A stretch of 24,931 nt of DNA. Origin: Gammaproteobacteria bacterium (GTDB lineage Bacteria > Pseudomonadota > Gammaproteobacteria > J044). The stretch covers positions 1 through 24,931 of the forward strand of contig RFHG01000109.1 in the NCBI GenBank assembly GCA_003696465.1, read 5' to 3'. The position numbers and the translations under genes were made by a program. Shown here in pieces: positions 1 through 6,875 of the stretch. The notes under the pieces were generated by a model. The model saw nothing but the letters and a program-made list of their open reading frames with translations, was not told the origin of the DNA and searched no databases. Numbering within the stretch: the first letter of the stretch is position 1; every line of letters starts with the position of its first letter.

Positions 1-1265
1 CCCTTGCCGGGATAACGGCAATGGCTGCCCAGTGCCTCTTCGATGCGCATCAGCTGGTTGTACTTGGCAATCCGGTCGGAGCGGGACAAAGAGCCGGTCT
101 TGATCTGACCGGTGCCCATGGCAACCGCGAGATCGGCAATGGTGACATCCTCGGTTTCTCCCGAGCGATGGGAGATGACAGCCGTATAGCCGGCATCGTG
201 GGCCATGCGGATGGCCTGCAGGGTCTCGGTCAGGGTGCCAATCTGGTTGAGCTTGATGAGGATGGAGTTGGCCACGCCCTTGTCGATGCCCTCGCGGAAG
301 ATGGCCGTGTTGGTCACGAACAGGTCGTCGCCCACCAGCTGGACCTTGTCGCCCAGCCGCTCGGTGAGTTTTTTCCAACCGTCCCAGTCATCCTCGGCCA
401 TGCCGTCCTCGATGGTGATGATGGGGTACTTGTCCACCCAGGCCGCGAGGTAGTCGATGAACTCTTCGGCCGTGAAGGACTTGCCCTCCGATTCGAGCAC
501 ATATTTGCCATTCGTGTAGAACTCCGAGCTGGCCGCATCGAGACCGATGCAGATGTCCTCGCCGGCCCGGTAGCCCGCCTTTTCGATGGCCTCTAGGATG
601 ACCTCGATGGCTTCCTCGTTGGAGCCCAGGTTAGGGGCAAAGCCACCTTCGTCACCGACTGCGGTGTTCATGCCGCGGCCATCGAGAATCTTCTTCAGGG
701 CATGGAACACCTCGGCTCCGTAGCGCACGGCCTCCGACAGGCTGGGTGCACCCACAGGGAGGATCATGAATTCCTGCAGGTCGATGCTGTTGTTGGCGTG
801 CTCACCGCCATTGATGATGTTCATCATCGGCACGGGCATCACGAAATCCTCGGTACCATGCGCCAGATGGCGGTACAGCGGCTCGTCATGCGCACTGGCG
901 GCGGCATGGGCCACGGCCAGCGAGACAGCCAGGATGGCATTGGCGCCGAGGCGACTCTTGTTTTCGGTTCCGTCGAGTTCGATCATGCGGCGATCGATGT
1001 CTTCCTGATGCAGGCCATTCATGCCCAGCAGGGCCTCGCGGATCTCGCCGTTGGCATTGGCCACGGCCTTGAGTACCCCTTTCCCGCCATAGCGTCCGGG
1101 GTCGCCGTCGCGCAGCTCGATGGCCTCGCGGGCACCGGTGGATGCACCGGACGGCACAGCGGCACGGCCCATGCTGCCATTGCTCAGGAATACATCGGCC
1201 TCGACGGTCGGGTTGCCGCGGGAATCCAGGATTTCTCTTGCCTTGATGTCGACGATTTCCGTCAT
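1..1265 (-). CDS. eno: Enolase (3' end cut by window edge)
   Basis: Enolase converts 2-phosphoglycerate to phosphoenolpyruvate in cytosolic glycolysis; in many proteobacteria it is also part of the RNA degradosome. The reading frame runs from ATG at 1265 to the left edge and gives 421 codons, so only about ten C-terminal residues should be missing from a protein of about 430. The N-terminus reads MTEIVDIKAREILDSRGNPT. The active-site segments MNIINGGEHA, VGDEGGFAPN, ILIKLNQIGT and SHRSGETED are all present and contain the catalytic Glu and Lys and the Mg-binding acidic residues. A GGAGAG Shine-Dalgarno sits 5 bases before the ATG. It follows kdsA by 32 bases with no visible terminator, so it probably shares the pyrG-kdsA-eno transcript. 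The identification is very secure. Confidence 0.97.
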   Translation of the reverse strand, partial: MTEIVDIKAREILDSRGNPTVEADVFLSNGSMGRAAVPSGASTGAREAIELRDGDPGRYGGKGVLKAVANANGEIREALLGMNGLHQEDIDRRMIELDGTENKSRLGANAILAVSLAVAHAAASAHDEPLYRHLAHGTEDFVMPVPMMNIINGGEHANNSIDLQEFMILPVGAPSLSEAVRYGAEVFHALKKILDGRGMNTAVGDEGGFAPNLGSNEEAIEVILEAIEKAGYRAGEDICIGLDAASSEFYTNGKYVLESEGKSFTAEEFIDYLAAWVDKYPIITIEDGMAEDDWDGWKKLTERLGDKVQLVGDDLFVTNTAIFREGIDKGVANSILIKLNQIGTLTETLQAIRMAHDAGYTAVISHRSGETEDVTIADLAVAMGTGQIKTGSLSRSDRIAKYNQLMRIEEALGSHCRYPGK

Positions 1266-1297
1266 GTTCTCTCCAGTTCGTTCCAGGTTTCTTGAAA

Positions 1298-2131
1298 TCA
1301 GAGTGTGCTTTCGATGAAGCCGCGCGTCTTCACGGCCTCGTCCAGCGCCAGCAGGGTCTCGAGCAGCTCGCGCATGCGGCCCAGCGGCCAGGCGTTGGGG
1401 CCGTCACTCAGGGCCTGATCGGGATCCGGATGGGTTTCCATGAACAGCCCCGAGACGCCGGCGGCCACGGCAGCGCGGGCCAGCACCGGGACATGCTCGC
1501 GCTGGCCACCAGAGCAGCTCCCCTGCCCGCCCGGCAGCTGTACCGAGTGGGTGGCATCGAACACCACGGGGCAGCCGGTTTCGCGCATGACCGCCAGCCC
1601 GCGCATGTCGGAGACCAGGTTGTTGTAGCCGAAGGTGTAGCCCCGTTCGCAGACCATGATCTGGTGGTTGCCGGTCTCGCGGGCCTTTTCCACCACATTG
1701 CCCATGTCCCAGGGGGCGAGGAACTGGCCCTTTTTGATATTGACCGGCTTCATGGTGCGCGCGACACGCTGGATGAAATTGGTCTGGCGGCAGAGAAAGG
1801 CCGGGGTCTGGAGCACATCGACTACTTCGGCCACCTGTTCGATGGGCGTGTCCTCGTGGACATCAGTCAGCACCGGCACGCCGATCTCGCTACGCACCTT
1901 CTCGAGAATACGCAGGCCCTCCTCCAGCCCCGGCCCGCGGAAACTGCGGCTCGACGAGCGGTTGGCCTTGTCGAAGGAGGACTTGTAGATGAAGGGGATG
2001 CCCAGCGCCTCGGTGATCTCCCTGAGATCCCGGGCCGTGGACAGGGCCAGGCCCTCGGATTCGATCACGCAGGGACCGGCAATGAGGAACAGCGGCCGGT
2101 CCAGGCCTACCTCGAAGTCACAAAGCTTCAT
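1298..2131 (-). CDS. kdsA: 3-deoxy-D-manno-octulosonate 8-phosphate synthase (KDO8P synthase)
   Basis: This enzyme condenses phosphoenolpyruvate with arabinose 5-phosphate to make KDO 8-phosphate, the precursor of the inner-core sugar of lipopolysaccharide. The product is 277 residues, close to the usual 280. It begins MKLCDFEVGLDRPLFLIAGP and carries the DAHP/KDO8P synthase segments IAGPCVIES, IYKSSFDKANRSS and GVPVLTDVHED. Near residue 200, DATHSVQLPGGQ precedes the C-terminal segment SGLFMETHPDPD. Its ATG overlaps the pyrG stop by four bases (ATGA), so translation is probably coupled to pyrG. A GGA lies about six bases before the ATG. The pyrG-kdsA-eno order is a common gammaproteobacterial arrangement. 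It appears intact and there is little doubt about function. Confidence 0.97.
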   Translation of the reverse strand: MKLCDFEVGLDRPLFLIAGPCVIESEGLALSTARDLREITEALGIPFIYKSSFDKANRSSSRSFRGPGLEEGLRILEKVRSEIGVPVLTDVHEDTPIEQVAEVVDVLQTPAFLCRQTNFIQRVARTMKPVNIKKGQFLAPWDMGNVVEKARETGNHQIMVCERGYTFGYNNLVSDMRGLAVMRETGCPVVFDATHSVQLPGGQGSCSGGQREHVPVLARAAVAAGVSGLFMETHPDPDQALSDGPNAWPLGRMRELLETLLALDEAVKTRGFIESTL

Positions 2132-3780
2132 ACCGTTTCCATCTGTGCCACGGTCTTTTCATGCTGCACGCGGGCGGCACGGATGAAACCGGAGAACAGC
2201 GGGTGGCCATCCCGGGGGGTCGAGGTGAACTCGGGATGGAACTGACAGGCCAGGAACCAGGGATGGTCGTGCAATTCCACGACCTCGACCAGGGCGCCAT
2301 CCACCGAGGTGCCGGAGATGACCAGGCCAGCTTCGGTGAGGCGATCGCGGTACTGGTTATTGAATTCGTAGCGATGGCGGTGGCGCTCGACGATCTGGTC
2401 CCTGCCGTAGAGACGGTGGGCCAGCGTGCCTGGCTTGAGCTGACAGGTCTGACCACCGAGGCGCATGGTGCCACCAAGGTCGCCATTGGCATCGCGCCGT
2501 TCGAGCTGGCCGCGCTCGTCCATCCACTCGGTGATGAGACCGATGACCGGATGCGGGGCGTCGGGATCGAACTCGGTGCTGTTGGCGCCTTCCAGCCCGG
2601 CCACGTTGCGGGCAAACTCGATGACTGCCACCTGCATGCCCAGGCAGATGCCCAGATAGGGAATGTTGTGCTCGCGTGCATAGCGCACGGCCGTAATTTT
2701 CCCTTCCACCCCGCGCTGGCCAAAGCCGCCGGGTACAAGGATGGCATCGGCTTCGGCCAGGGCCTCGGTGCCCTCGGTCTCCAGGGTTTCGGAGTCGATG
2801 TAGGTGATGTTGACCTTGGTCCGGGTATGAATCCCGGCGTGTGTCAACGCCTCGTTGAGCGACTTGTACGACTCGGTGAGATCGACATACTTCCCGACCA
2901 TGGCCACGGTGACCTCGGCTTCGGGAAACTCCATGGCATTGACCACCTCCTTCCAGTCGGACAGGTCGGCCTCGGGCTCCCCGGCCAGATCGAGCTTGCG
3001 CAGGACAATCTCGTCGAGCTTCTGCGAATGCAGCCAGAGCGGGATCTTGTAGATGTTGTCGACATCCACGGCGGAGATGACGGCCTTTTCCTCGACATTG
3101 GTAAAGAGTGCGATCTTGCGCCGCTCGGATTCAGGCAACAGCCGTTCGCTGCGGCACAGCAGGATGTCGGGCTGGATACCGATGGAGCGCAGCTCCTTGA
3201 CCGAGTGCTGGGTGGGCTTGGTCTTCAGCTCGCCTGCCGCGCCGATGTACGGCACCAGGGTGAGGTGCATGAAGAGCGCGTTCTCGCGGCCCTCTTCCAC
3301 CCCCATCTGGCGGATGGCTTCGAGAAAGGGCAGTGATTCGATGTCGCCCACCGTACCCCCGATCTCGACCAGGGCAATGTCGGCCCCCTCCGCGCCTTCG
3401 CGGATCTTCTGCTTGATCTGGTTGGTGATGTGCGGGATGACCTGCACCGTGCCGCCCAGATAGTCGCCACGGCGTTCCTTGCGGATCACCTCCTCGTAGA
3501 CCTGGCCGGTGGTGAAGTTGTTCTTCTTGCCGGTCTTGATGCGGACGAAGCGCTCGTAGTGCCCCAGGTCGAGATCGGTTTCGGCCCCGTCCTCGGTCAC
3601 GAAGACCTCGCCATGCTGGAACGGGCTCATGGTCCCGGGATCGACATTGATATAGGGGTCGAGCTTGAGCATGGTGACCTTGAGGCCGCGCGCCTCAAGG
3701 ATGGCCCCGAGCGAGGCCGAGGCAATGCCCTTGCCCAGCGAGGAGACCACGCCCCCCGTGATGAAGATATAGCGAGTCAT
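2128..3780 (-). CDS. pyrG: CTP synthase
   Basis: CTP synthase aminates UTP to CTP using ATP and glutamine, the last step of pyrimidine nucleotide synthesis. The product is 550 residues, the normal length. The N-terminal synthetase domain opens MTRYIFITGGVVSSLGKGIA with its ATP-binding loop, followed by LDPYINVDPGTMSPFQHGEV. The class I glutamine amidotransferase domain fills the C-terminal half. Its nucleophile Cys is in YLGICLGMQ near residue 380, and its His and Glu are in CQFHPEF near residue 515. The start is ATG at 3780 with GGGA about eight bases upstream. The preceding 114-base gap carries a plausible sigma70 promoter, so pyrG probably leads the pyrG-kdsA-eno unit. The gene looks complete. 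Confidence 0.98.
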   Translation of the reverse strand: MTRYIFITGGVVSSLGKGIASASLGAILEARGLKVTMLKLDPYINVDPGTMSPFQHGEVFVTEDGAETDLDLGHYERFVRIKTGKKNNFTTGQVYEEVIRKERRGDYLGGTVQVIPHITNQIKQKIREGAEGADIALVEIGGTVGDIESLPFLEAIRQMGVEEGRENALFMHLTLVPYIGAAGELKTKPTQHSVKELRSIGIQPDILLCRSERLLPESERRKIALFTNVEEKAVISAVDVDNIYKIPLWLHSQKLDEIVLRKLDLAGEPEADLSDWKEVVNAMEFPEAEVTVAMVGKYVDLTESYKSLNEALTHAGIHTRTKVNITYIDSETLETEGTEALAEADAILVPGGFGQRGVEGKITAVRYAREHNIPYLGICLGMQVAVIEFARNVAGLEGANSTEFDPDAPHPVIGLITEWMDERGQLERRDANGDLGGTMRLGGQTCQLKPGTLAHRLYGRDQIVERHRHRYEFNNQYRDRLTEAGLVISGTSVDGALVEVVELHDHPWFLACQFHPEFTSTPRDGHPLFSGFIRAARVQHEKTVAQMETV

Positions 3781-3836
3781 GCAAGATCCCGGTTGCAGAT
3801 GGCTTGAGGGGCACGGCGCGACCCCGACGGCGGTAC

Positions 3837-3866
3837 AGGATACCAGAAGCGCCCTGCCCCCTTCAA
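3837..3866 (-). promoter_or_regulatory. Probable sigma70 promoter for pyrG-kdsA-eno
   Basis: On the minus strand, TTGAAG (3866-3861) and TATCCT (3842-3837) are separated by 18 bases. The -10 is preceded by TGG, which makes it an extended -10 (TGn). Each hexamer matches four of six consensus positions. The predicted start of transcription near 3830 would leave a leader of about 50 bases before pyrG. This is read by eye only. Confidence 0.42.
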
Positions 3867-3894
3867 TGAAGGATTTCTGAACGCCAGCAGAAAA

Positions 3895-4467
3895 TCAATG
3901 ACTTGCATCCTCGTCCCGGGCAGACTCCCCGTGTTTTTCCGAGGCATGGGTCAGGAACAGGGCCAGCCCGATGAGGGCGATGCCGCCGGCGAAGGTCAGC
4001 AGGTCGAGCGCGGTGTCGAAATCCATGTTGAGTGCATGCTCGAAGAACTTGACGATCAGGATCATGAGCACGACCTTGGCCAGTCGATTCTTGAGGTCGT
4101 CCAGGTTGCGGATGAACAGCACGCGCGAGTGGGTCTCGGAATTGGCGGCCTGGTCGATACGGCTGATAAAAAGCTCGTACAGGCCGAGGGCAAAGATGAT
4201 GAGGACGGTTGCCAGCAGGTAGCCGTCGATGATCTCCACCACGTGGGCAACCAGCATGGCGCGCATGTCGGCCCGGGTCTCGGCCGGAAGGTCCATGTCA
4301 CCGTAATGGGGTACATGGCTGAGCATGTTCCACACATCCACACTGGCCATGTAAAAGACGGCAAAGGCCGTTGCCAGTGAGGTGATCACGGCTACCAGCA
4401 CGACCAGCCGGCTGTTCCAGAGGATGGACTCGAAGCCTTTTTCGAGCATGCGAAGGAGTGGGTTCAT
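3895..4467 (-). CDS. UPF0114 / YqhA-family inner-membrane protein
   Basis: This is a 190-residue integral membrane protein that I place in the UPF0114 (YqhA) family, whose function is unknown. Hydrophobic stretches lie near residues 20-40 (VVLVAVITSLATAFAVFYMA), 80-100 (LLATVLIIFALGLYELFIS), 130-148 and 155-175. The family-like segments are GLYELFISRID and the following LDDLKNRLAKVV, comparable to the FVSQLD and LKNKVAA region of E. coli YqhA. The tail is charged. I chose ATG 4467 over an upstream in-frame start because GGAAG sits seven bases before it and because this ATG overlaps the tilS stop as ATGA. That overlap implies co-translation with tilS. Nothing in the sequence suggests a role in tRNA modification; membership of the operon is the only link. 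Confidence 0.8.
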   Translation of the reverse strand: MNPLLRMLEKGFESILWNSRLVVLVAVITSLATAFAVFYMASVDVWNMLSHVPHYGDMDLPAETRADMRAMLVAHVVEIIDGYLLATVLIIFALGLYELFISRIDQAANSETHSRVLFIRNLDDLKNRLAKVVLMILIVKFFEHALNMDFDTALDLLTFAGGIALIGLALFLTHASEKHGESARDEDASH

Positions 4468-5762
4468 GATGTGCTTCCCGTGTTGTTGTTCGGTTGATCG
4501 TGGTTGGCCCACAGTCCGTATACGCCCAGCAGCCGCTCGCCGTGCCAGACAAGCGGGATGCGCCCGCGCATCCAGGGCGGGATGCCGGCCTCGCGCATCA
4601 GGTCCTTGAGGGGCCGGGTCGGACCGGCGGGATGGATGCGCAACCGTTCGCCCCCTTGCCGGAAGCCCAGTGTGAGGCCGTTCTCCGGAATCTCAATACC
4701 GGCGAGCGTTTGCATGAGTACGGACCAGTACAGGTGCGCTCCCGTTGCCGGGTTGGAGATGTCCGTGCCCGGGGGCCAGGGGTGGCGGGCCGTGGCATCA
4801 AAATGCGGCAGTGGCGGGAAGGCATACAGGTGCCCGTGCCAGTACCTGACCTCGGCGCCAGGCCAGGCCACGACGGGCTGGCGGTCGCTGCGGGCGGTCA
4901 GCATGCGACGGATACTCTCGATCCGGCCGGCACTGGGCAGGGGCAGCCCCTTGTCCTGCAGCCACCAGCGCAGCAGATTGCGTTGCCGCAGTGGCGGCAA
5001 CAGCTCGAGCGCCCGGGCATTCAGGGTGCCCGGCTCGAGCCCGCTGCATTGTTCGAAATCCAGCCGGGCAAGCTCGTGGTGCAGTGCAAGGGATTCTGCC
5101 TGCAGGCGTGCCGCATGGGCAATTCGCTTGTCTGCAGCGGGCCAGCGTTCGGCAAGCAGCGGCAGGACCCGATGGCGAAGAAAGTTGCGGTCGAAGTGGT
5201 GCTCGGCATTGCCGGGGTCATCCACCCAAGCAAGATCCAGCGACCGGGCACAGAGGAGAATGTCTTCACGCCCCCAGTCGAGCAGTGGCCGGCCAAGCCA
5301 GCCCGGGCCGAACGGGCGCCAGCGGGGCATGGCGGCAAGTCCCGCCGGTCCGCTGCCTCGCATCAGGGCCAGCAACAGGGTCTCGGCCTGGTCGTCACGG
5401 TGATGGGCGGTCAGCAGCCCCTCACCGGGCCGCAGCAGATCCTCGAATGCGGCATGTCGTACGCGCCGGGCGGCGGCCTCCGGGCTCTCGCCCTGCAGCG
5501 GACGGGCATCCACGGCCACGACCTCCAGCGGCAAGTCCAGGGCCGCGCAGGTCTTGCGGCAGTGTTCGGCCCAGCGATCGGCCTCGGGGCTGAGGCCGTG
5601 ATGTACATGGATCACGGAGAGCGGGGGAAGCTGTTCGCGCAGGCTGGCCAGCAGGTGCAGCAGGACGCTGGAATCGACCCCGCCGCTGTAGGCCACACGC
5701 AGCGCCGGTGCCGGTGGCAGGGCGCGGAGGCGTTGGTACAACGCGTCCGCATCGAGTTCCAT
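4464..5762 (-). CDS. tilS: tRNA(Ile)-lysidine synthase
   Basis: TilS attaches lysine to C34 of the CAU-anticodon isoleucine tRNA, making lysidine so that the tRNA reads AUA instead of AUG. The product is 432 residues, the usual length for long-form proteobacterial TilS. The N-terminal N-type ATP pyrophosphatase domain has the PP-loop SGGVDSS at residues 26-32, with LTAHHRDDQAETLLLALMRG further on. A substrate-binding middle region and a C-terminal domain (RIHPAGPTRPLKDLMREAGI) follow. It begins four bases after the accA stop and ends overlapping the start of the UPF0114 gene. The position downstream of accA is the same as in Pseudomonas and E. coli relatives. Confidence 0.95.
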   Translation of the reverse strand: MELDADALYQRLRALPPAPALRVAYSGGVDSSVLLHLLASLREQLPPLSVIHVHHGLSPEADRWAEHCRKTCAALDLPLEVVAVDARPLQGESPEAAARRVRHAAFEDLLRPGEGLLTAHHRDDQAETLLLALMRGSGPAGLAAMPRWRPFGPGWLGRPLLDWGREDILLCARSLDLAWVDDPGNAEHHFDRNFLRHRVLPLLAERWPAADKRIAHAARLQAESLALHHELARLDFEQCSGLEPGTLNARALELLPPLRQRNLLRWWLQDKGLPLPSAGRIESIRRMLTARSDRQPVVAWPGAEVRYWHGHLYAFPPLPHFDATARHPWPPGTDISNPATGAHLYWSVLMQTLAGIEIPENGLTLGFRQGGERLRIHPAGPTRPLKDLMREAGIPPWMRGRIPLVWHGERLLGVYGLWANHDQPNNNTGSTS

Positions 5763-5766
5763 GGAT

Positions 5767-6729
5767 TCAGGCGCCTTCCCTGTACTCGCCGTAGGACATC
5801 AGGCGCTGGTAGCGGGTGTCCAGCAGCTTGTCGATACTGGAGCCCTGCAGCAGATCGAGGTCATGCGCCAGGGCGTTGCGCAGGTTCTCGTACATCTGTT
5901 CCGGATTGCGATGGGCACCACCCAGTGGTTCCGGCACTACCTCGTCGATCAGGCCCAGCTCGTGCAGCCGCCTTGAGGTGATGCCCATGGCCTCGGCGGC
6001 CTCGGGGGCCTTTTCCGCGCTCTTCCAGAGGATGGAGGCACAGCCCTCGGGCGAAATGACCGAATAGGTACTGTATTCCAGCATCAGGATGCGGTCGCCG
6101 ACACCGATGGCCAGCGCGCCACCGGAACCGCCCTCGCCGATTACGGTGCAGATGACGGGCGTCTTGAGGTTGGCCATGACGAACAGATTGCGGGCGATGG
6201 CCTCGCTCTGGTTGCGTTCCTCGGCATCGATGCCGGGATAGGCCCCCGGTGTGTCGATGAAGGTGAGGATGGGCAGGCGGAACTTTTCCGCCATTTCCAT
6301 CAGGCGCAGGGCCTTGCGGTAGCCTTCGGGCCGCGGCATACCGAAGTTGCGGCGGAGCTTTTCCTTGGTATCGCGCCCCTTCTGGTGGCCGATGACCATC
6401 ACCGGCTGGCCCTCGAAGCGCCCGATGCCGCCAACGATGGCCGGGTCATCGGCAAAGTGCCGGTCACCGTGCAGTTCCTCGAAGTCGGTGAACAGGTGTT
6501 CGATGTAGTCGAGGGTATAGGGTCGCCGAGGGTGACGCGCGAGCTGGGATACCTGCCACGGCGTCAGCTTGCTGAAGATGGATTCCGTCAGGCTCTTGCA
6601 CTTGGCCTGAAGCTTGGCGATCTCCTCGTTGATGTTGATTTCGGCATCATCGGTGAGATAGCGCAGCTCCTCGATCTTGGCTTCGAGCTCGGCGATGGGC
6701 TGTTCAAAGTCCAGGAAGTCCGGGTTCAT
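5767..6729 (-). CDS. accA: Acetyl-CoA carboxylase carboxyltransferase subunit alpha
   Basis: AccA is the alpha subunit of the carboxyltransferase that moves CO2 from biotin-BCCP to acetyl-CoA, forming malonyl-CoA for fatty-acid synthesis; it works as an A2D2 heterotetramer with AccD. The product is 320 residues, against 319 in E. coli. It starts MNPDFLDFEQPIAELEAKIE with a helical N-terminus. The crotonase-like core includes ELHGDRHFADDPAIVGGIG, LTFIDTPGAYPGIDAEERNQ and GEGGSGGALAIGVGD, with the oxyanion-hole glycines. The Shine-Dalgarno is weak. A plausible promoter lies about 30 bases upstream of the ATG, in the gap after dnaE, so accA-tilS-UPF0114 may form a unit of its own. Confidence 0.97.
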   Translation of the reverse strand: MNPDFLDFEQPIAELEAKIEELRYLTDDAEININEEIAKLQAKCKSLTESIFSKLTPWQVSQLARHPRRPYTLDYIEHLFTDFEELHGDRHFADDPAIVGGIGRFEGQPVMVIGHQKGRDTKEKLRRNFGMPRPEGYRKALRLMEMAEKFRLPILTFIDTPGAYPGIDAEERNQSEAIARNLFVMANLKTPVICTVIGEGGSGGALAIGVGDRILMLEYSTYSVISPEGCASILWKSAEKAPEAAEAMGITSRRLHELGLIDEVVPEPLGGAHRNPEQMYENLRNALAHDLDLLQGSSIDKLLDTRYQRLMSYGEYREGA

Positions 6730-6759
6730 GTCATCACTGCCACGCGGAGATTGGGCGCA

Positions 6760-6788
6760 ATTATGCCAGAACCTGCCGGCCCTGCCTA
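6760..6788 (-). promoter_or_regulatory. Probable sigma70 promoter for accA
   Basis: On the minus strand, TAGGCA (6788-6783) and CATAAT (6765-6760) are separated by 17 bases. The -10 matches five of six consensus positions and the -35 matches four. Transcription would begin near 6753 and leave a leader of about 24 bases before accA. It lies in the longest gap between genes of the left half, which suits a promoter. No experimental support is visible. Confidence 0.42.
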
Positions 6789-6804
6789 TTGCCGCACGGC
6801 CGAT

Positions 6805-6855
6805 TCACCACGGGGTTCCGTTCTTGATGAATGCTTGAATTTCAGTGGGTTGCAT
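6805..6855 (-). pseudogene. 16-codon BolA-like remnant or leader peptide
   Basis: In the dnaE-accA gap a short minus-strand frame from ATG 6855 encodes MQPTEIQAFIKNGTPW and stops at TGA (6807-6805). The first 13 residues resemble the start of short BolA/IbaG-family proteins, which often read MQPxEIxxLIxxGLP. The final TPW resembles the TPxEW that ends many of them. A large internal deletion of a BolA-like gene would explain both ends. An AGG lies about nine bases upstream of the ATG. Alternatives are an upstream leader peptide for accA or chance. The family resemblance is from memory and rests on few residues. Confidence 0.25.
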
Positions 6856-6875
6856 GAAATACCTGATGCAGCACA

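Noticed and set aside
1292..3336. Plus-strand open frames opposite kdsA and pyrG
   Set aside because: Both are shadows of well-identified minus-strand genes with family-standard lengths.
3865..3885. Small inverted repeat CCTTC-ATT-GAAGG after the UPF0114 gene as a terminator
   Set aside because: The stem is only 5 bp and is followed by G-rich rather than T-rich DNA; it also overlaps the proposed pyrG -35.
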